A stretch of 64,000 nt of DNA. Source: Microthrixaceae bacterium (GTDB lineage: Bacteria; Actinomycetota; Acidimicrobiia; Acidimicrobiales; Microtrichaceae). Position numbers and translations under genes: made by a program. The notes below the pieces were generated by a model. The model was given only the letters and a program-made list of their open reading frames with translations, had not been told where the DNA came from and did not search any database. The DNA lies in the NCBI GenBank assembly GCA_023957995.1, contig JAMLGK010000002.1, positions 186,001 to 250,000 on the forward strand. Direction: 5' to 3'. Shown here one piece after another: positions 25,109 to 33,619 of this stretch (position 1 is its first letter; the number at the start of each line of letters is the position of its first letter).

Positions 25109-26203
25109 ATGCGTGCAGCAGTTCTGATCGAGCCGAACAGACCCCTCGAGGTGCTGGAGGTGGACCTGGAGGCACCGGATCCCGATCAGGTGAGGGTGGC
25201 GGTTGCTGCTTGTGGGGTCTGCCACTCGGATGTGTCGTTGGTCAACGGGACGTTCCCGATCATGGGACCCACCGTTCCCGGTCACGAGGCCGCGGGTGTG
25301 GTCACCGAGGTGGGTTCGGGCGTGACCCACCTGTCGGTGGGCGACCACGTGGTGCTGAGCCCCAACCCTGCTTGTGGACACTGCCGGTCATGTCGGCGCG
25401 GACGCCCCGGTGCCTGCGCCGAGACCGCAGCGCTCATGACCTCTACCTTCCCCGACGGCTCCACGAAGCTCTCGCGCGGTGGCGAGGTGCTCTACCGCGG
25501 GTTGGGCCTGGCGGGTTGGGCAACCGAGGTCGTCGTGTCGGGCAATGGAGCTGTCGCAATAGCCGACGATGTGCCGCTGGATGTCGCGTGTGTGATCGGT
25601 TGCGCGGTGCAGACGGGTGTGGGAGCGGCGCTCAACACCGCGTCGATCGAACCCGGAGATTCAGTGCTGGTAGTCGGTGCCGGAGGTATCGGGGTGTCGA
25701 TCGCTGCAGGGGCGGCGATAGCAGGGGCCACCCGCGTGATCGTGTCCGATCCCTCCGAGGCCAGGCGTGAACAGGCGATGCAGTTCGGAGCCACAGATGT
25801 GATCGACCCGACGCGGACCGATGTCGTGGCCGAGGTGAGCTCGCTCGTGCCCGGTGGTGTCGACACCGCCTTCGATGCGGTCGGTTCCGCTGCACTCATC
25901 GACACCTGTCTGGCAGCTACCTGCAACGGGGGAGAGACCGTGTTGGTGGGTGCGGCGCCCATGACCGACTCGGTGTCGGTCAATCCGGTGACGATGATGT
26001 TCGCGGAGAAGGGCATCAAGGGATCGTTGCTCGGGTCATCGCTCGCCCCGCGGGACATCCCCCGACTGGTGGAACTGTGGCGCGCGGGTCGGCTCCCGCT
26101 CGATCAGATGGTCACGGCCCGGCTTCCCCTGGCCGAGGTGAATGACGCGGTGCGCGACGCCGAAGCCGGAAAGGGCCTGCGGACCGTTCTGATGATGGAC
26201 TGA
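25109..26203 (+). CDS. Zinc-dependent alcohol dehydrogenase (MDR superfamily)
   Basis: A 364-residue NAD(P)-dependent alcohol/aldehyde oxidoreductase. The catalytic zinc site is CGVCHSD with GHEAAGVV, and the structural zinc lobe CGHCRSCRRGRPGAC supplies four cysteines. The Rossmann motif VVGAGGIGVSIAAG follows. The presence of the structural zinc and a class III-like loop suggests a longer-chain or thiol-adduct alcohol substrate. Consecutive ATGs at 25106 and 25109 follow GGAG at 25100-25103; I used the second, which gives better spacing. Confidence 0.92.
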   Translation: MRAAVLIEPNRPLEVLEVDLEAPDPDQVRVAVAACGVCHSDVSLVNGTFPIMGPTVPGHEAAGVVTEVGSGVTHLSVGDHVVLSPNPACGHCRSCRRGRPGACAETAALMTSTFPDGSTKLSRGGEVLYRGLGLAGWATEVVVSGNGAVAIADDVPLDVACVIGCAVQTGVGAALNTASIEPGDSVLVVGAGGIGVSIAAGAAIAGATRVIVSDPSEARREQAMQFGATDVIDPTRTDVVAEVSSLVPGGVDTAFDAVGSAALIDTCLAATCNGGETVLVGAAPMTDSVSVNPVTMMFAEKGIKGSLLGSSLAPRDIPRLVELWRAGRLPLDQMVTARLPLAEVNDAVRDAEAGKGLRTVLMMD

Positions 26204-26219
26204 CCTCGACGCTTCACCG

Positions 26220-26251
26220 CCGACCCGGACCCGGGGCCCACCCGCGGTCGG
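26220..26251. terminator. Possible bidirectional terminator hairpin
   Basis: CCGACC (26220-26225) can pair with GGTCGG (26246-26251) around a very GC-rich loop, between the convergent alcohol dehydrogenase and glutathione peroxidase genes. There is no T-run, so support is weak. Confidence 0.3.
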
Positions 26252-26267
26252 GTCTACCGCGACTCGA

Positions 26268-26756
26268 TCACGCCTCGAGAGCTGCCTCGATGGCAGCGAT
26301 GACCGCGGCGTCGTCCGGAGAGGTCATGGGGTCGAACCTGGCGAGGATCGACCCGTCGCGGCCCAGGAGGAACTTCTCGAAGTTCCAGCGGATGTCGCCG
26401 GAGTGGCCCTCGGCGTCCTCGGTCTCCACCAGTTGGCTGTAGAGGGGATGGCGCCCCTCTCCGTTCACGTCGACCTTCTCGCTCAGGGGAAACGAGACGC
26501 CGTAGGTGGTCGAGCAGAAGGTCGCTATCTCGTCGGGGCTTCCGGGCTCCTGCTCGCCGAACTGGTTGCAGGGCACCCCGAGCACGGTGAAGCCGCGACC
26601 GGAGTAGCGCTCCTGTAGTTCCTCGAGCTGGGTGTACTGCGGGGTGAGCCCGCACTTGGATGCGACGTTGACCACGAGGGTCACCTTGTCGCGAGCCGCC
26701 GCCATCACGTCGGGAGAACCATCGAGGGTGGACAGGGTGACGTCGGTGGTGTTCAT
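26268..26756 (-). CDS. Glutathione-peroxidase family thiol peroxidase
   Basis: A 162-residue GPx-fold peroxidase that reduces hydroperoxides, in bacteria usually with thioredoxin or, in actinobacteria, possibly mycoredoxin. The peroxidatic residue is cysteine (C35 in NVASKCGLTPQY), not selenocysteine. The FPLSEKVDVNG and RWNFEKFL blocks are present, giving the Gln/Trp/Asn partners. The start is the ATG at 26756; upstream in-frame sequence on this strand is open but is not GPx-like. Confidence 0.93.
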   Translation of the reverse strand: MNTTDVTLSTLDGSPDVMAAARDKVTLVVNVASKCGLTPQYTQLEELQERYSGRGFTVLGVPCNQFGEQEPGSPDEIATFCSTTYGVSFPLSEKVDVNGEGRHPLYSQLVETEDAEGHSGDIRWNFEKFLLGRDGSILARFDPMTSPDDAAVIAAIEAALEA

Positions 26757-26858
26757 GGTCGACAACCTACCGTCGCGGCAGAGCGTCACGCTCCGCGGCC
26801 ATGCGAGTGCCGGGGCCGCTTCCCGATGGAGGTGACCCGTAACTCCGCTGCTCGCCGG

Positions 26859-26864
26859 TAGAGT
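26859..26864 (+). promoter_or_regulatory. Putative -10 box of a leaderless transcript
   Basis: TAGAGT, seven bases, then the GTG at 26872. Confidence 0.5.
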
Positions 26865-26871
26865 CTGCGCC

Positions 26872-27492
26872 GTGATCGACACGAAGATGATCACCTTCCT
26901 CTCGCTGCTCGCACTGTTGTGCCTGGTGTTCCTCGTAGCGGTGCTGGTGATGTCCCTCTGGCGGCTGGTGGCAGGACGGCTGCCCGGGCAGGTCCAGCTC
27001 CTCCGGGACGGCATTGGCCAGGCGGGCCTCTGGATGGCCTTCGCGGTGGCTGCAACCACCACCTTCGGAAGCCTCTGGCTGTCGGAGATCGAGAACCTGC
27101 CGCCATGCCATCTCTGCTGGCTGCAGCGCTACTTCATGTATCCCCAGGTGCTGCTCCTGGGGGCGGCGGCCATCGGTCGCTGGTTCTGGATCCGCTGGAT
27201 CTCGATCCCGATGGTCCTGGTGGGTGCAGGCATCTCGACCTACCACTACGTGCTCGAGCGGTTCCCCGACGACATCTCGTCGTCGTGTTCCACCGATGTG
27301 CCATGCACGACGGTGTGGATCTGGAAGTACCACTTCCTGTCGATTCCGGGCATGGCCTGGATCGCTTTCGTGACGATCGCGGTGCTGCTGCTGCTCGCCC
27401 GCCGCCCGGAACCCCGGCGATCGGGCGACATCGGGTCTGCAGGCGTGGAAGGTAACCTCGGCGGGCCGACCGAAGCGGAGTTGACCCAATGA
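26872..27492 (+). CDS. DsbB/BdbC-like disulfide-bond-forming membrane protein
   Basis: A 206-residue membrane protein with about five helices. Two cysteine pairs fit the DsbB mechanism: CHLC at residues 79-82 in LPPCHLCWLQRY, and C139/C145 in the second extracellular loop. It would pass electrons from an extracytoplasmic thiol oxidase to quinone. One extra N-terminal helix (residues 7-29) precedes the usual four-helix core. The stop overlaps the start of the thioredoxin-fold gene as ATGA, so the pair is coupled and probably forms one redox system. Confidence 0.88.
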   Translation: MIDTKMITFLSLLALLCLVFLVAVLVMSLWRLVAGRLPGQVQLLRDGIGQAGLWMAFAVAATTTFGSLWLSEIENLPPCHLCWLQRYFMYPQVLLLGAAAIGRWFWIRWISIPMVLVGAGISTYHYVLERFPDDISSSCSTDVPCTTVWIWKYHFLSIPGMAWIAFVTIAVLLLLARRPEPRRSGDIGSAGVEGNLGGPTEAELTQ

Positions 27493-28304
27493 CAGAACCC
27501 AAACGGGGCGCCAACCCCTACGAAGACATCTCCAAGCGCACCACCGACCACCACCCGAAGCTCGGGTTGATGATCGGTGGGGCCGTTGCGGCGGTCGTGG
27601 CGATCATCGCTGCGGTCGTCATCTTCTGGCCCTCGGGCGACGACCCGGCCGACGCAGCGTCGGGAACGGGTGCCGAAGCCGCGAGCAACGCCACCCAGCA
27701 GAACGCAACCGTCACGATCTCGGGTGAGGACCTCCCGCCGATGCCCGACTCGGGTGGGCTCCTGGCCGACCCGGCGGAGGATCCGGCCAACGGGCTGGTG
27801 GTGCCGACACTCACGGGGGAGAGCTTCGACGAGTCCGAGGTGGTCATAGGCGCCGCTGACGGCGAACCCAAGATGGTGGTGTTCCTCGCGCACTGGTGCC
27901 CCCACTGCCAGGCCGAGGTTCCAGCCATCCAGCAGTGGATCGACTCCGGTGGTCTTCCCGAGGGTCTCGAGGTGTACTCGGTGGCAACCGGGCAGGACGC
28001 CTCACAACCCAACTACCCACCATCGAACTGGCTCGCATCCGAGGGCTGGTCACCCAAGGTCCTCCTGGATGACGAGGCGCAGAGCGCAGCCGCCTCCTGG
28101 GGGCTCACGGGCTATCCGTATTTCGTCATGGTCGATGCCGATGGCAAGGTCTGGCAGCGCGGTTCGGGTGAGATCCCCATCGAGGAGATCGACCGGCTGG
28201 CCCAGGAGCTGGTGGCCGGCGAGGCCCCCACGGCTGATGACTCGAGCAACGACGGCCTGCAGACCCCGGTGGACCTGGAGTCCGGCGACAGCGGCTCGAA
28301 CTAG
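27489..28304 (+). CDS. Membrane-anchored thioredoxin-fold protein (DsbA/TlpA-like partner)
   Basis: A 271-residue protein with a short cytoplasmic N-terminus, an anchor helix at about 24-47, an acidic linker and an extracytoplasmic thioredoxin domain with active site WCPHC (C137/C140) and cis-Pro segment GYPYF. CPHC is the motif of oxidising DsbA enzymes, and the gene is coupled to a DsbB-like gene, so an oxidase role is likely. The domain layout without the DsbA helical insertion is closer to TlpA. An acidic low-complexity tail follows. Confidence 0.82.
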   Translation: MTEPKRGANPYEDISKRTTDHHPKLGLMIGGAVAAVVAIIAAVVIFWPSGDDPADAASGTGAEAASNATQQNATVTISGEDLPPMPDSGGLLADPAEDPANGLVVPTLTGESFDESEVVIGAADGEPKMVVFLAHWCPHCQAEVPAIQQWIDSGGLPEGLEVYSVATGQDASQPNYPPSNWLASEGWSPKVLLDDEAQSAAASWGLTGYPYFVMVDADGKVWQRGSGEIPIEEIDRLAQELVAGEAPTADDSSNDGLQTPVDLESGDSGSN

Positions 28305-28367
28305 TCCTTCGACCGTTCGGCTCCCTCGAGGCGCCTGTCGTATCCAGCTGGGAATCGCACGGAGTGC

Positions 28368-29339
28368 CTAGCTGATCAGTGCGAGCTTTCCCACGACCCG
28401 GTGCTCGAGGAGGTCCCGCATGGCGCTTCCTGCTTGCTCGAGCGGTCGGGTCTCGGGCTCCACGGGCGTGATCTGGCCCGCGGAGATCGCCGCCACCAAC
28501 TCGGCCATGAGTTCTCCGTTGAGAGTGGGATTGGTGAGCGCCCAGATTCCCCAGTCGACACCCAGCACCGAGCGGTTGCGCAGCAGCACCTGATTGGTCG
28601 GGATCCGGGGGATCTCTCCGGATGCGAAGCCGATCACCAGCAGTCGCCCGAAGTCGCCGAGCGAGCGGAGTGCCTGCTCGGTGCGCTCACCGCCAACCGG
28701 GTCGATTGCGAGGTCGGCGCCACCGTCGGTGATCTCGCGCACCCTCGTCTTGAGGTCCTCGCCCGAGTAGTCCACCACCTCGTGGGCGCCACGGCGGATG
28801 CACAGTTCGAGCCGTTCCTGTGAGGAGGCAGCAGCGATGGTGTTGAGACCCAGGGCCCGTGCCACGTCGAGCACCGCCAGTCCGACCCCACCAGAGGCGC
28901 CGAGCACCACGATCCACTCGCCGCTCTGCACCGTTGTCCGACGGGTCAGGCTGAACCATGCCGTGGCGTAGGACTGTCCGAGCGTGGCTGCCTGGGTATC
29001 GCTGATCGTGTCGGGTGTGGCCAGGAGTTGTGCCGGACTCAGGTCGACCTCGGAAGCAAAGGCACCGAGCCCGACCGAGGCCATCACGCGGTCGCCGACC
29101 TCCCAGCCGGTGACCGAGGAACCCACCTCGGAAACCGTCCCCGCCAGCTCTGACCCGGGAACGAAGGGCAACTCGGGACGGATCTGGTACTCGCCGGCGA
29201 CGAAGAGGCCATCGACGAAGTTGACGCCGGCCGCGTGGACGCGCACGCGCACCCGGTCAGCGGACAGGTCACCCAGCTCCCGTTCGGAGAGCTCGACGCT
29301 GTCGGGCCCCCCGAGTTCCTTGCACACAACAGCACGCAT
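28368..29339 (-). CDS. NADPH:quinone oxidoreductase-like zinc-less MDR protein
   Basis: A 323-residue MDR-family reductase. It lacks the zinc cysteines of alcohol dehydrogenases and has the quinone oxidoreductase features [28 protein letters not shown] and the nucleotide motif [16 protein letters not shown]. It probably reduces quinones or enoyl compounds with NADPH. The ATG at 29339 gives the normal length; the same frame remains open far upstream, but those residues are not part of the family. It is divergent from the malyl-CoA lyase gene. Confidence 0.88.
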   Translation of the reverse strand: MRAVVCKELGGPDSVELSERELGDLSADRVRVRVHAAGVNFVDGLFVAGEYQIRPELPFVPGSELAGTVSEVGSSVTGWEVGDRVMASVGLGAFASEVDLSPAQLLATPDTISDTQAATLGQSYATAWFSLTRRTTVQSGEWIVVLGASGGVGLAVLDVARALGLNTIAAASSQERLELCIRRGAHEVVDYSGEDLKTRVREITDGGADLAIDPVGGERTEQALRSLGDFGRLLVIGFASGEIPRIPTNQVLLRNRSVLGVDWGIWALTNPTLNGELMAELVAAISAGQITPVEPETRPLEQAGSAMRDLLEHRVVGKLALIS

Positions 29340-29471
29340 GCGGTGACCATAGACCGAGCGGTGTCGCAGGGGGACACGTCCGGGAGTTGTGGTGAACCCG
29401 ACGTCCTGCGTACCTTCGCGAGCGTCGCTGCGCGTCCAGTCGCGGTGAACACACCCCCTGCAGGAGGCAAC

Positions 29472-30533
29472 GTGCGCAGTCCCAAGGATTTCTTCGCCCC
29501 GCTGGCCGTCGGTGCACCCGATCCGCTCCGTGAGATCCCGACCCGGCCGAGCCGCATGATCCACTTCTTCCCGCCACACCTCGACAAGGTGACGGCCAAG
29601 TTGCCTGCGATCGCGGCGAAGACCGACGTGCTGCTGGGCAACCTCGAGGACGCCATCCCCATGGACGCCAAGGAGGCGGCGCGTGCGGGCATGGTCAAGG
29701 TGGGCCGGGAGATGGATCTGGGTGACACCCAGCTCTGGACGCGTGTCAACAGCCTCGATTCCCCCTGGGTGCTCGACGACCTCACAACACTGGTGACCGA
29801 GATAGGCGACCGTCTGGACGTCATCATGATCCCCAAGGTGGAGGGCCCAGAGGACATCCACTACGTGGATCGGCTTCTGGCCCAACTCGAGGCCCGAGCG
29901 GGGCTCGAGCGCCCGCTGATGGTCCACGCGATCCTCGAGACCGCACGTGGTGTGGCCAACATCGAGGAGATATGCCTGGCCTCTCCGCGGATGCAGGGCC
30001 TCAGCCTGGGCCCGGCCGACCTGGCAGCGAACCGTCGGATGAAGACCACGCGGGTGGGCGGTGGGCACCCCGGATACCTGGTCCGCGAGGATCCACCGGC
30101 GGGCGAGGACGGGCCGGCCTACGACGCCCCGCGCACCGTGTTCCAGCAGGACCTCTGGCACTACACGATCTCCCGCATGGTCGATGCGTGCGCGATGGCA
30201 GGGATCCTCCCGTTCTACGGACCCTTCGGCGACATCAAGGACACGGTCGCCTGCGAGGACCAGTTCCGCAACGCCTACCTGCTGGGTTGTGTGGGTGCGT
30301 GGTCGCTGCATCCGGTCCAGATCGACATCGCCAAGAAGGTGTTCTCGCCCGAGCCCTCCGAGGTGGCGCACGCCCTCGAGGTGATCGAGGCCATGGGTGA
30401 CGGAACCGGAGCGGTCATGTTGAACGGCAAGATGGAGGACGACGCCTCGGTCAAGCAGTGCAAGGTCGTGGTGGAACTCGCCCGCGAACTGGCCGTCCGC
30501 GACCCGGAACTGGCCGAGCTGTACAACTTCTGA
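29472..30533 (+). CDS. mcl1: L-malyl-CoA / beta-methylmalyl-CoA lyase
   Basis: A 353-residue HpcH/HpaI-aldolase-superfamily lyase that splits beta-methylmalyl-CoA to glyoxylate and propionyl-CoA and interconverts malyl-CoA with acetyl-CoA plus glyoxylate. It follows the Chloroflexus/Rhodobacter Mcl pattern closely: [68 protein letters not shown] and [16 protein letters not shown] at 29462-29467 fixes the GTG at 29472. A second CoA-ester lyase follows in the same direction, and methylsuccinyl-CoA dehydrogenase lies nearby. Confidence 0.88.
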   Translation: MRSPKDFFAPLAVGAPDPLREIPTRPSRMIHFFPPHLDKVTAKLPAIAAKTDVLLGNLEDAIPMDAKEAARAGMVKVGREMDLGDTQLWTRVNSLDSPWVLDDLTTLVTEIGDRLDVIMIPKVEGPEDIHYVDRLLAQLEARAGLERPLMVHAILETARGVANIEEICLASPRMQGLSLGPADLAANRRMKTTRVGGGHPGYLVREDPPAGEDGPAYDAPRTVFQQDLWHYTISRMVDACAMAGILPFYGPFGDIKDTVACEDQFRNAYLLGCVGAWSLHPVQIDIAKKVFSPEPSEVAHALEVIEAMGDGTGAVMLNGKMEDDASVKQCKVVVELARELAVRDPELAELYNF

Positions 30534-30535
30534 CA

Positions 30536-30586
30536 CGTTCTGTGTTGCGTGGCCAGCTCACAGAGCGATTCTCGCTACACAGAACG
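30536..30586. promoter_or_regulatory. Inverted repeat between mcl1 and the second lyase gene
   Basis: CGTTCTGTGT (30536-30545) and ACACAGAACG (30577-30586) are perfect 10-bp arms 31 bases apart, and the interval contains a further CACAGAG element. It could be an operator with looped half-sites or a weak terminator/attenuator hairpin. Confidence 0.5.
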
Positions 30587-30609
30587 GGACATCGAGAGGC
30601 GATTTTGAT

Positions 30610-31485
30610 ATGAGCGACATCTACCGACCACGACGCAGCGTCCTGTACATGCCGGGCGCGAACGACAAGGCGCTCGAGAAGGCCAAGGGCCTGGCCTGCG
30701 ACGCGATCATCTTCGACACCGAGGATTCGGTGGCACCCGACATGAAGATCGCTGCCCGCGAGAAGGTGGCTGCGGCAGTGGGGTCGGGCGAGTACGGCCA
30801 TCGCGAGCTCACCATCCGGGTCAACAGCGCGGACACCGAGTGGCATGCCGACGACCTGCGTTCCGCCGCGCAGGCGGGCCCTGCGGGCATCGTCGTACCG
30901 AAGGTGAACTCGGCCGCGGACGTTGCGGCGGTCGAGCGGATCATCGAGTCCGCCGGAGTCCCCGACCACACGCGTCTGTGGGCCATGCTCGAGACTCCCG
31001 CCGCGATCGAGAACGCGGTCGAGGTGGCATCGGCGTCCGAGCGGCTGGCGGTGCTGGTGATGGGTACCAACGATCTGGCCAAGGAGCTGCGGGCCGCCCT
31101 GGTGCCCGGAAGGGCGCCTCTCGGGTGGGGCCTGGCACGGTGTGTGAACGCAGCCCGATTCGCCGGGAAGGCGATCCTCGACGGCGTCTACAACGACGTG
31201 CGCAACCCTGACGGTTTCGAGACCGAGTGTGTTCAGGGAGCCGAGATGGGCTTCGACGGCAAGACGATCATCCATCCGTCCCAGGTGGAGCCGGCCAACG
31301 TGGCGTTCTCTCCCTCCGAGGAGGAGATCGAGTACTCACGCCGGGTCATCGAGGCCTGGGACGAGGGCGTGGCCGAGGGCCTGGGTGTGATCACCGTCGA
31401 CGGCAAGATGGTGGAGAACCTGCACGTCGACAACGCTCGTCGCGCACTGGCTTTCGCCGACGCCGTCGCCGCACTCTCGGACTGA
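30610..31485 (+). CDS. mcl2: CitE-like CoA-ester lyase / malyl-CoA thioesterase (Mcl2-like)
   Basis: A 291-residue protein of the CitE/HpcH superfamily. Motifs are RRSVLYMPGANDKALEKA, IIFDTEDSVAP, IVVPKVNS, MLETPAAIENA and GFDGKTIIHPSQVEPAN. In organisms with the ethylmalonyl-CoA pathway such a short lyase-like protein next to Mcl1 acts as (3S)-malyl-CoA thioesterase, giving free malate. A lyase role on a related CoA ester is the alternative. The 76-base gap after mcl1 contains a 10-bp inverted repeat, so expression may be partly independent. Confidence 0.75.
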   Translation: MSDIYRPRRSVLYMPGANDKALEKAKGLACDAIIFDTEDSVAPDMKIAAREKVAAAVGSGEYGHRELTIRVNSADTEWHADDLRSAAQAGPAGIVVPKVNSAADVAAVERIIESAGVPDHTRLWAMLETPAAIENAVEVASASERLAVLVMGTNDLAKELRAALVPGRAPLGWGLARCVNAARFAGKAILDGVYNDVRNPDGFETECVQGAEMGFDGKTIIHPSQVEPANVAFSPSEEEIEYSRRVIEAWDEGVAEGLGVITVDGKMVENLHVDNARRALAFADAVAALSD

Positions 31486-31514
31486 GCATCGATACCGCTC
31501 GGGCCGAGGGCCGG

Positions 31515-31520
31515 TAGCGT
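31515..31520 (+). promoter_or_regulatory. Putative -10 box of a leaderless transcript
   Basis: TAGCGT, seven bases, then the ATG at 31528, the same box and spacing as at 22254. Confidence 0.55.
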
Positions 31521-31527
31521 CGTTTCG

Positions 31528-31983
31528 ATGAACAGCACGCAGCCCCCCGGTTGGTATCCGGACTCGAACGGCAACACGAGTTACTGGGACGGTACGCAGT
31601 GGACCGGACAGAGCCAGCCGTCCCAGGTGCCGGTCCCGGTGAGTGCTTCAGGCGGATCCGACGAGAAGACCCTCGCCATGCTGGCCCAGCTGTTGGGCAT
31701 CTTCACCGGGTTCCTGGGACCGCTGGTGATGTATCTCATCGCCAAGGACGACCAACCGTTCCTCAAACACCACGCCGCCGAGTCACTCAACTTCCAACTC
31801 ACGCTGCTGATCGGCTACGTGGTCTCGTTCGTGTTGATGATCGTGCTGATCGGATTCCTCACCTGGTTCCTGATCTGGATCGCAGGCCTGGTGCTGGGGA
31901 TCATGGCCACGATCGCAGCGAACCGTGGTGAGTGGTACCGCTATCCGGTCAACATCCGCATGGTCTCCGGCGCCCGGGGCTGA
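31528..31983 (+). CDS. DUF2510-DUF4870 membrane protein
   Basis: A 151-residue protein. The N-terminal 30 residues carry the DUF2510 motif PPGWYPDSNGNTSYWDGTQW, a short domain typical of actinobacterial membrane proteins. The rest is a DUF4870 (Tic20-like) module with KDDQPFLKHHAAESLNFQ and three to four helices. The function is unknown. It lies between the two lyase genes and the convergent methylsuccinyl-CoA dehydrogenase with its own promoter-like box, so it need not share their role. Confidence 0.85.
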   Translation: MNSTQPPGWYPDSNGNTSYWDGTQWTGQSQPSQVPVPVSASGGSDEKTLAMLAQLLGIFTGFLGPLVMYLIAKDDQPFLKHHAAESLNFQLTLLIGYVVSFVLMIVLIGFLTWFLIWIAGLVLGIMATIAANRGEWYRYPVNIRMVSGARG

Positions 31984-31997
31984 ACTCCGGGGGCCGA

Positions 31998-33605
31998 TCA
32001 GGCCTTCGCTGCGGCCGCCACCAACTGTCGGGCGATCACCTTCAGGCAGAGGGTCTCGTCGGCGCCCTCGAAGATCGACAACACCCTGGCATCGACGAAC
32101 AGCCGGCTGACCGTGTACTCCTCGGCGTAACCCATGCCACCGTGGATCTGCATGGCCTCGCGGGTCACCCACTCGGCTGCCTTGCAGACGTAGGCCTTGA
32201 TCATCGAGGCCTCGAGCGTGCCCTCACCTGCGGCCATCATGCGGGCGACCTGGTAGGAGAACTGGCGAGCTCCCTGGATGGTGACCGCCATCCGGGCGAG
32301 CTTGGCCTGGGTCAGCTGGTACTCCGCGATGGGCTGGCCGAACACCGACCGGTCAGCCGCGTACTCGCGGGCGGTCTCGAGCGCTGCCTGCATGACCCCG
32401 ACGGCCCGCGCAGCGGTCTGCAGGCGGCCGTTCTCGAATCCGGCCATCTGGTAGTAGAAGCCGCGGCCCTTGCCGTCCTCGCCTCCGATGAGGTTCTCCG
32501 CGGGCACGAACCAGTTGTCGAATGCGAGCTCGTAGGAGTGCATGCCCCGGTAGCCGATCGTGTCGATCGGCCGGCCCTCCATCTTGCCGCCGCCGTGGGA
32601 GTTCTCCTGGCCGAGCTCGAAGCCGTGACCGTCGCCGCGCTCCTTGGGGACGATGAACATCGACAGTCCTCGGTGGCCGGCGTCGCGGTCGGGATCGGTG
32701 CGGGCGAGAAGCATCAACACATCCGCGCGGGCTCCGAAGGTGCACCAGGTCTTGACACCGTTGATGAGGTAGCCGCCGTCGCACTCGGTCGCCGTCACCT
32801 TCACGCCCGCTACGTCCGAGCCGTAGTCGGGCTCGGTGACCGCTACCGCGTTCATCACCTCGGCGGTGGCGAGCTTCGGGAGCCACTCCTGCTTCTGCTC
32901 CTCGGTGCCGCCGGCCTCCAGTGCACGGGCCAGGATCTCGGGGCGCGTGATGAGTGATCCACCTGCTCCGAGGCTCCCGCGGCTCAGTTCCTCGGTGGCC
33001 ACGACCATCGCTATGTAGTCGGACTCGCCTCCCGAGGCGAAGCCCCCGTAGTCCTCGCCGATCGAGAGTCCGAATGCCCCCATCTCGGCGAGACCCGAGA
33101 TGATCTCCTCGGGGATGTCTGCGTTCTCGCGGTGGATGTGCTCCGCGATCGGCATCAGCTTCTCCTCCGCGAAGCGGCGGAAGGTGTCCTGGACCATCTC
33201 GAAGTCGTCGTCGAGACCCCGGGTTCCGTCGTGTTGGGCGAGCGAGGCCAGGAACGACGGATCCCTGTAGGCAGTGGTGAATCCGCGTGCGCCGTCGAGT
33301 GCATCCGCGGCGACCCCCCACTCGTCCTCGCGTCCGTAGAGCTTGCTGGCCAGGTCCGCGATCACGTCGGCAGCGAATGCACACGTCACGCGCGCTTCGA
33401 TCTCGCCGGTCGATCCGTACTCCAGCAGTCCGTTCGCGGCCATGACCGCTGCCGCTGCATGGGCGGTGTCGTAGGCGAGGACCTGGTTGTCGTCGATGCC
33501 GCTGTCCGCGAGGCGTGCCACGGCGGAGTCGACGACGCTCTGGGCGTCCGCTATCGCCGACGCTGCAGCGTCGAGGTCACCTGGGATTCCGAGGGGGGAA
33601 CTCAT
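31998..33605 (-). CDS. mcd: Methylsuccinyl-CoA dehydrogenase-type acyl-CoA dehydrogenase
   Basis: A 535-residue FAD acyl-CoA dehydrogenase. The C-terminal 390 residues have the normal fold (VTEPDYGSDVAGVKVTA, RSVFGQPIAEYQLTQAKLA, QIHGGMGYAEEY, FEGADETLCL). A helical N-terminal extension of about 145 residues is characteristic of (2S)-methylsuccinyl-CoA dehydrogenase of the ethylmalonyl-CoA pathway, which forms mesaconyl-C1-CoA. The nearby mcl1/mcl2 genes catalyse the last steps of the same pathway, which strengthens the call. The ATG is preceded by TAGCGT and eight bases containing GGAGG. Another long acyl-CoA dehydrogenase cannot be excluded. Confidence 0.78.
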   Translation of the reverse strand: MSSPLGIPGDLDAAASAIADAQSVVDSAVARLADSGIDDNQVLAYDTAHAAAAVMAANGLLEYGSTGEIEARVTCAFAADVIADLASKLYGREDEWGVAADALDGARGFTTAYRDPSFLASLAQHDGTRGLDDDFEMVQDTFRRFAEEKLMPIAEHIHRENADIPEEIISGLAEMGAFGLSIGEDYGGFASGGESDYIAMVVATEELSRGSLGAGGSLITRPEILARALEAGGTEEQKQEWLPKLATAEVMNAVAVTEPDYGSDVAGVKVTATECDGGYLINGVKTWCTFGARADVLMLLARTDPDRDAGHRGLSMFIVPKERGDGHGFELGQENSHGGGKMEGRPIDTIGYRGMHSYELAFDNWFVPAENLIGGEDGKGRGFYYQMAGFENGRLQTAARAVGVMQAALETAREYAADRSVFGQPIAEYQLTQAKLARMAVTIQGARQFSYQVARMMAAGEGTLEASMIKAYVCKAAEWVTREAMQIHGGMGYAEEYTVSRLFVDARVLSIFEGADETLCLKVIARQLVAAAAKA

Positions 33606-33613
33606 GGTCCTCC

Positions 33614-33619
33614 ACGCTA
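33614..33619 (-). promoter_or_regulatory. Putative -10 box of mcd
   Basis: TAGCGT on the minus strand, eight bases (including GGAGG), then the mcd ATG. It overlaps the final codons of the upstream GGDEF-EAL gene. Confidence 0.45.

Noticed and set aside
26268-26756. Glutathione peroxidase as a possible selenoprotein
   Set aside because: The active-site codon is TGC (cysteine), with no in-frame TGA.
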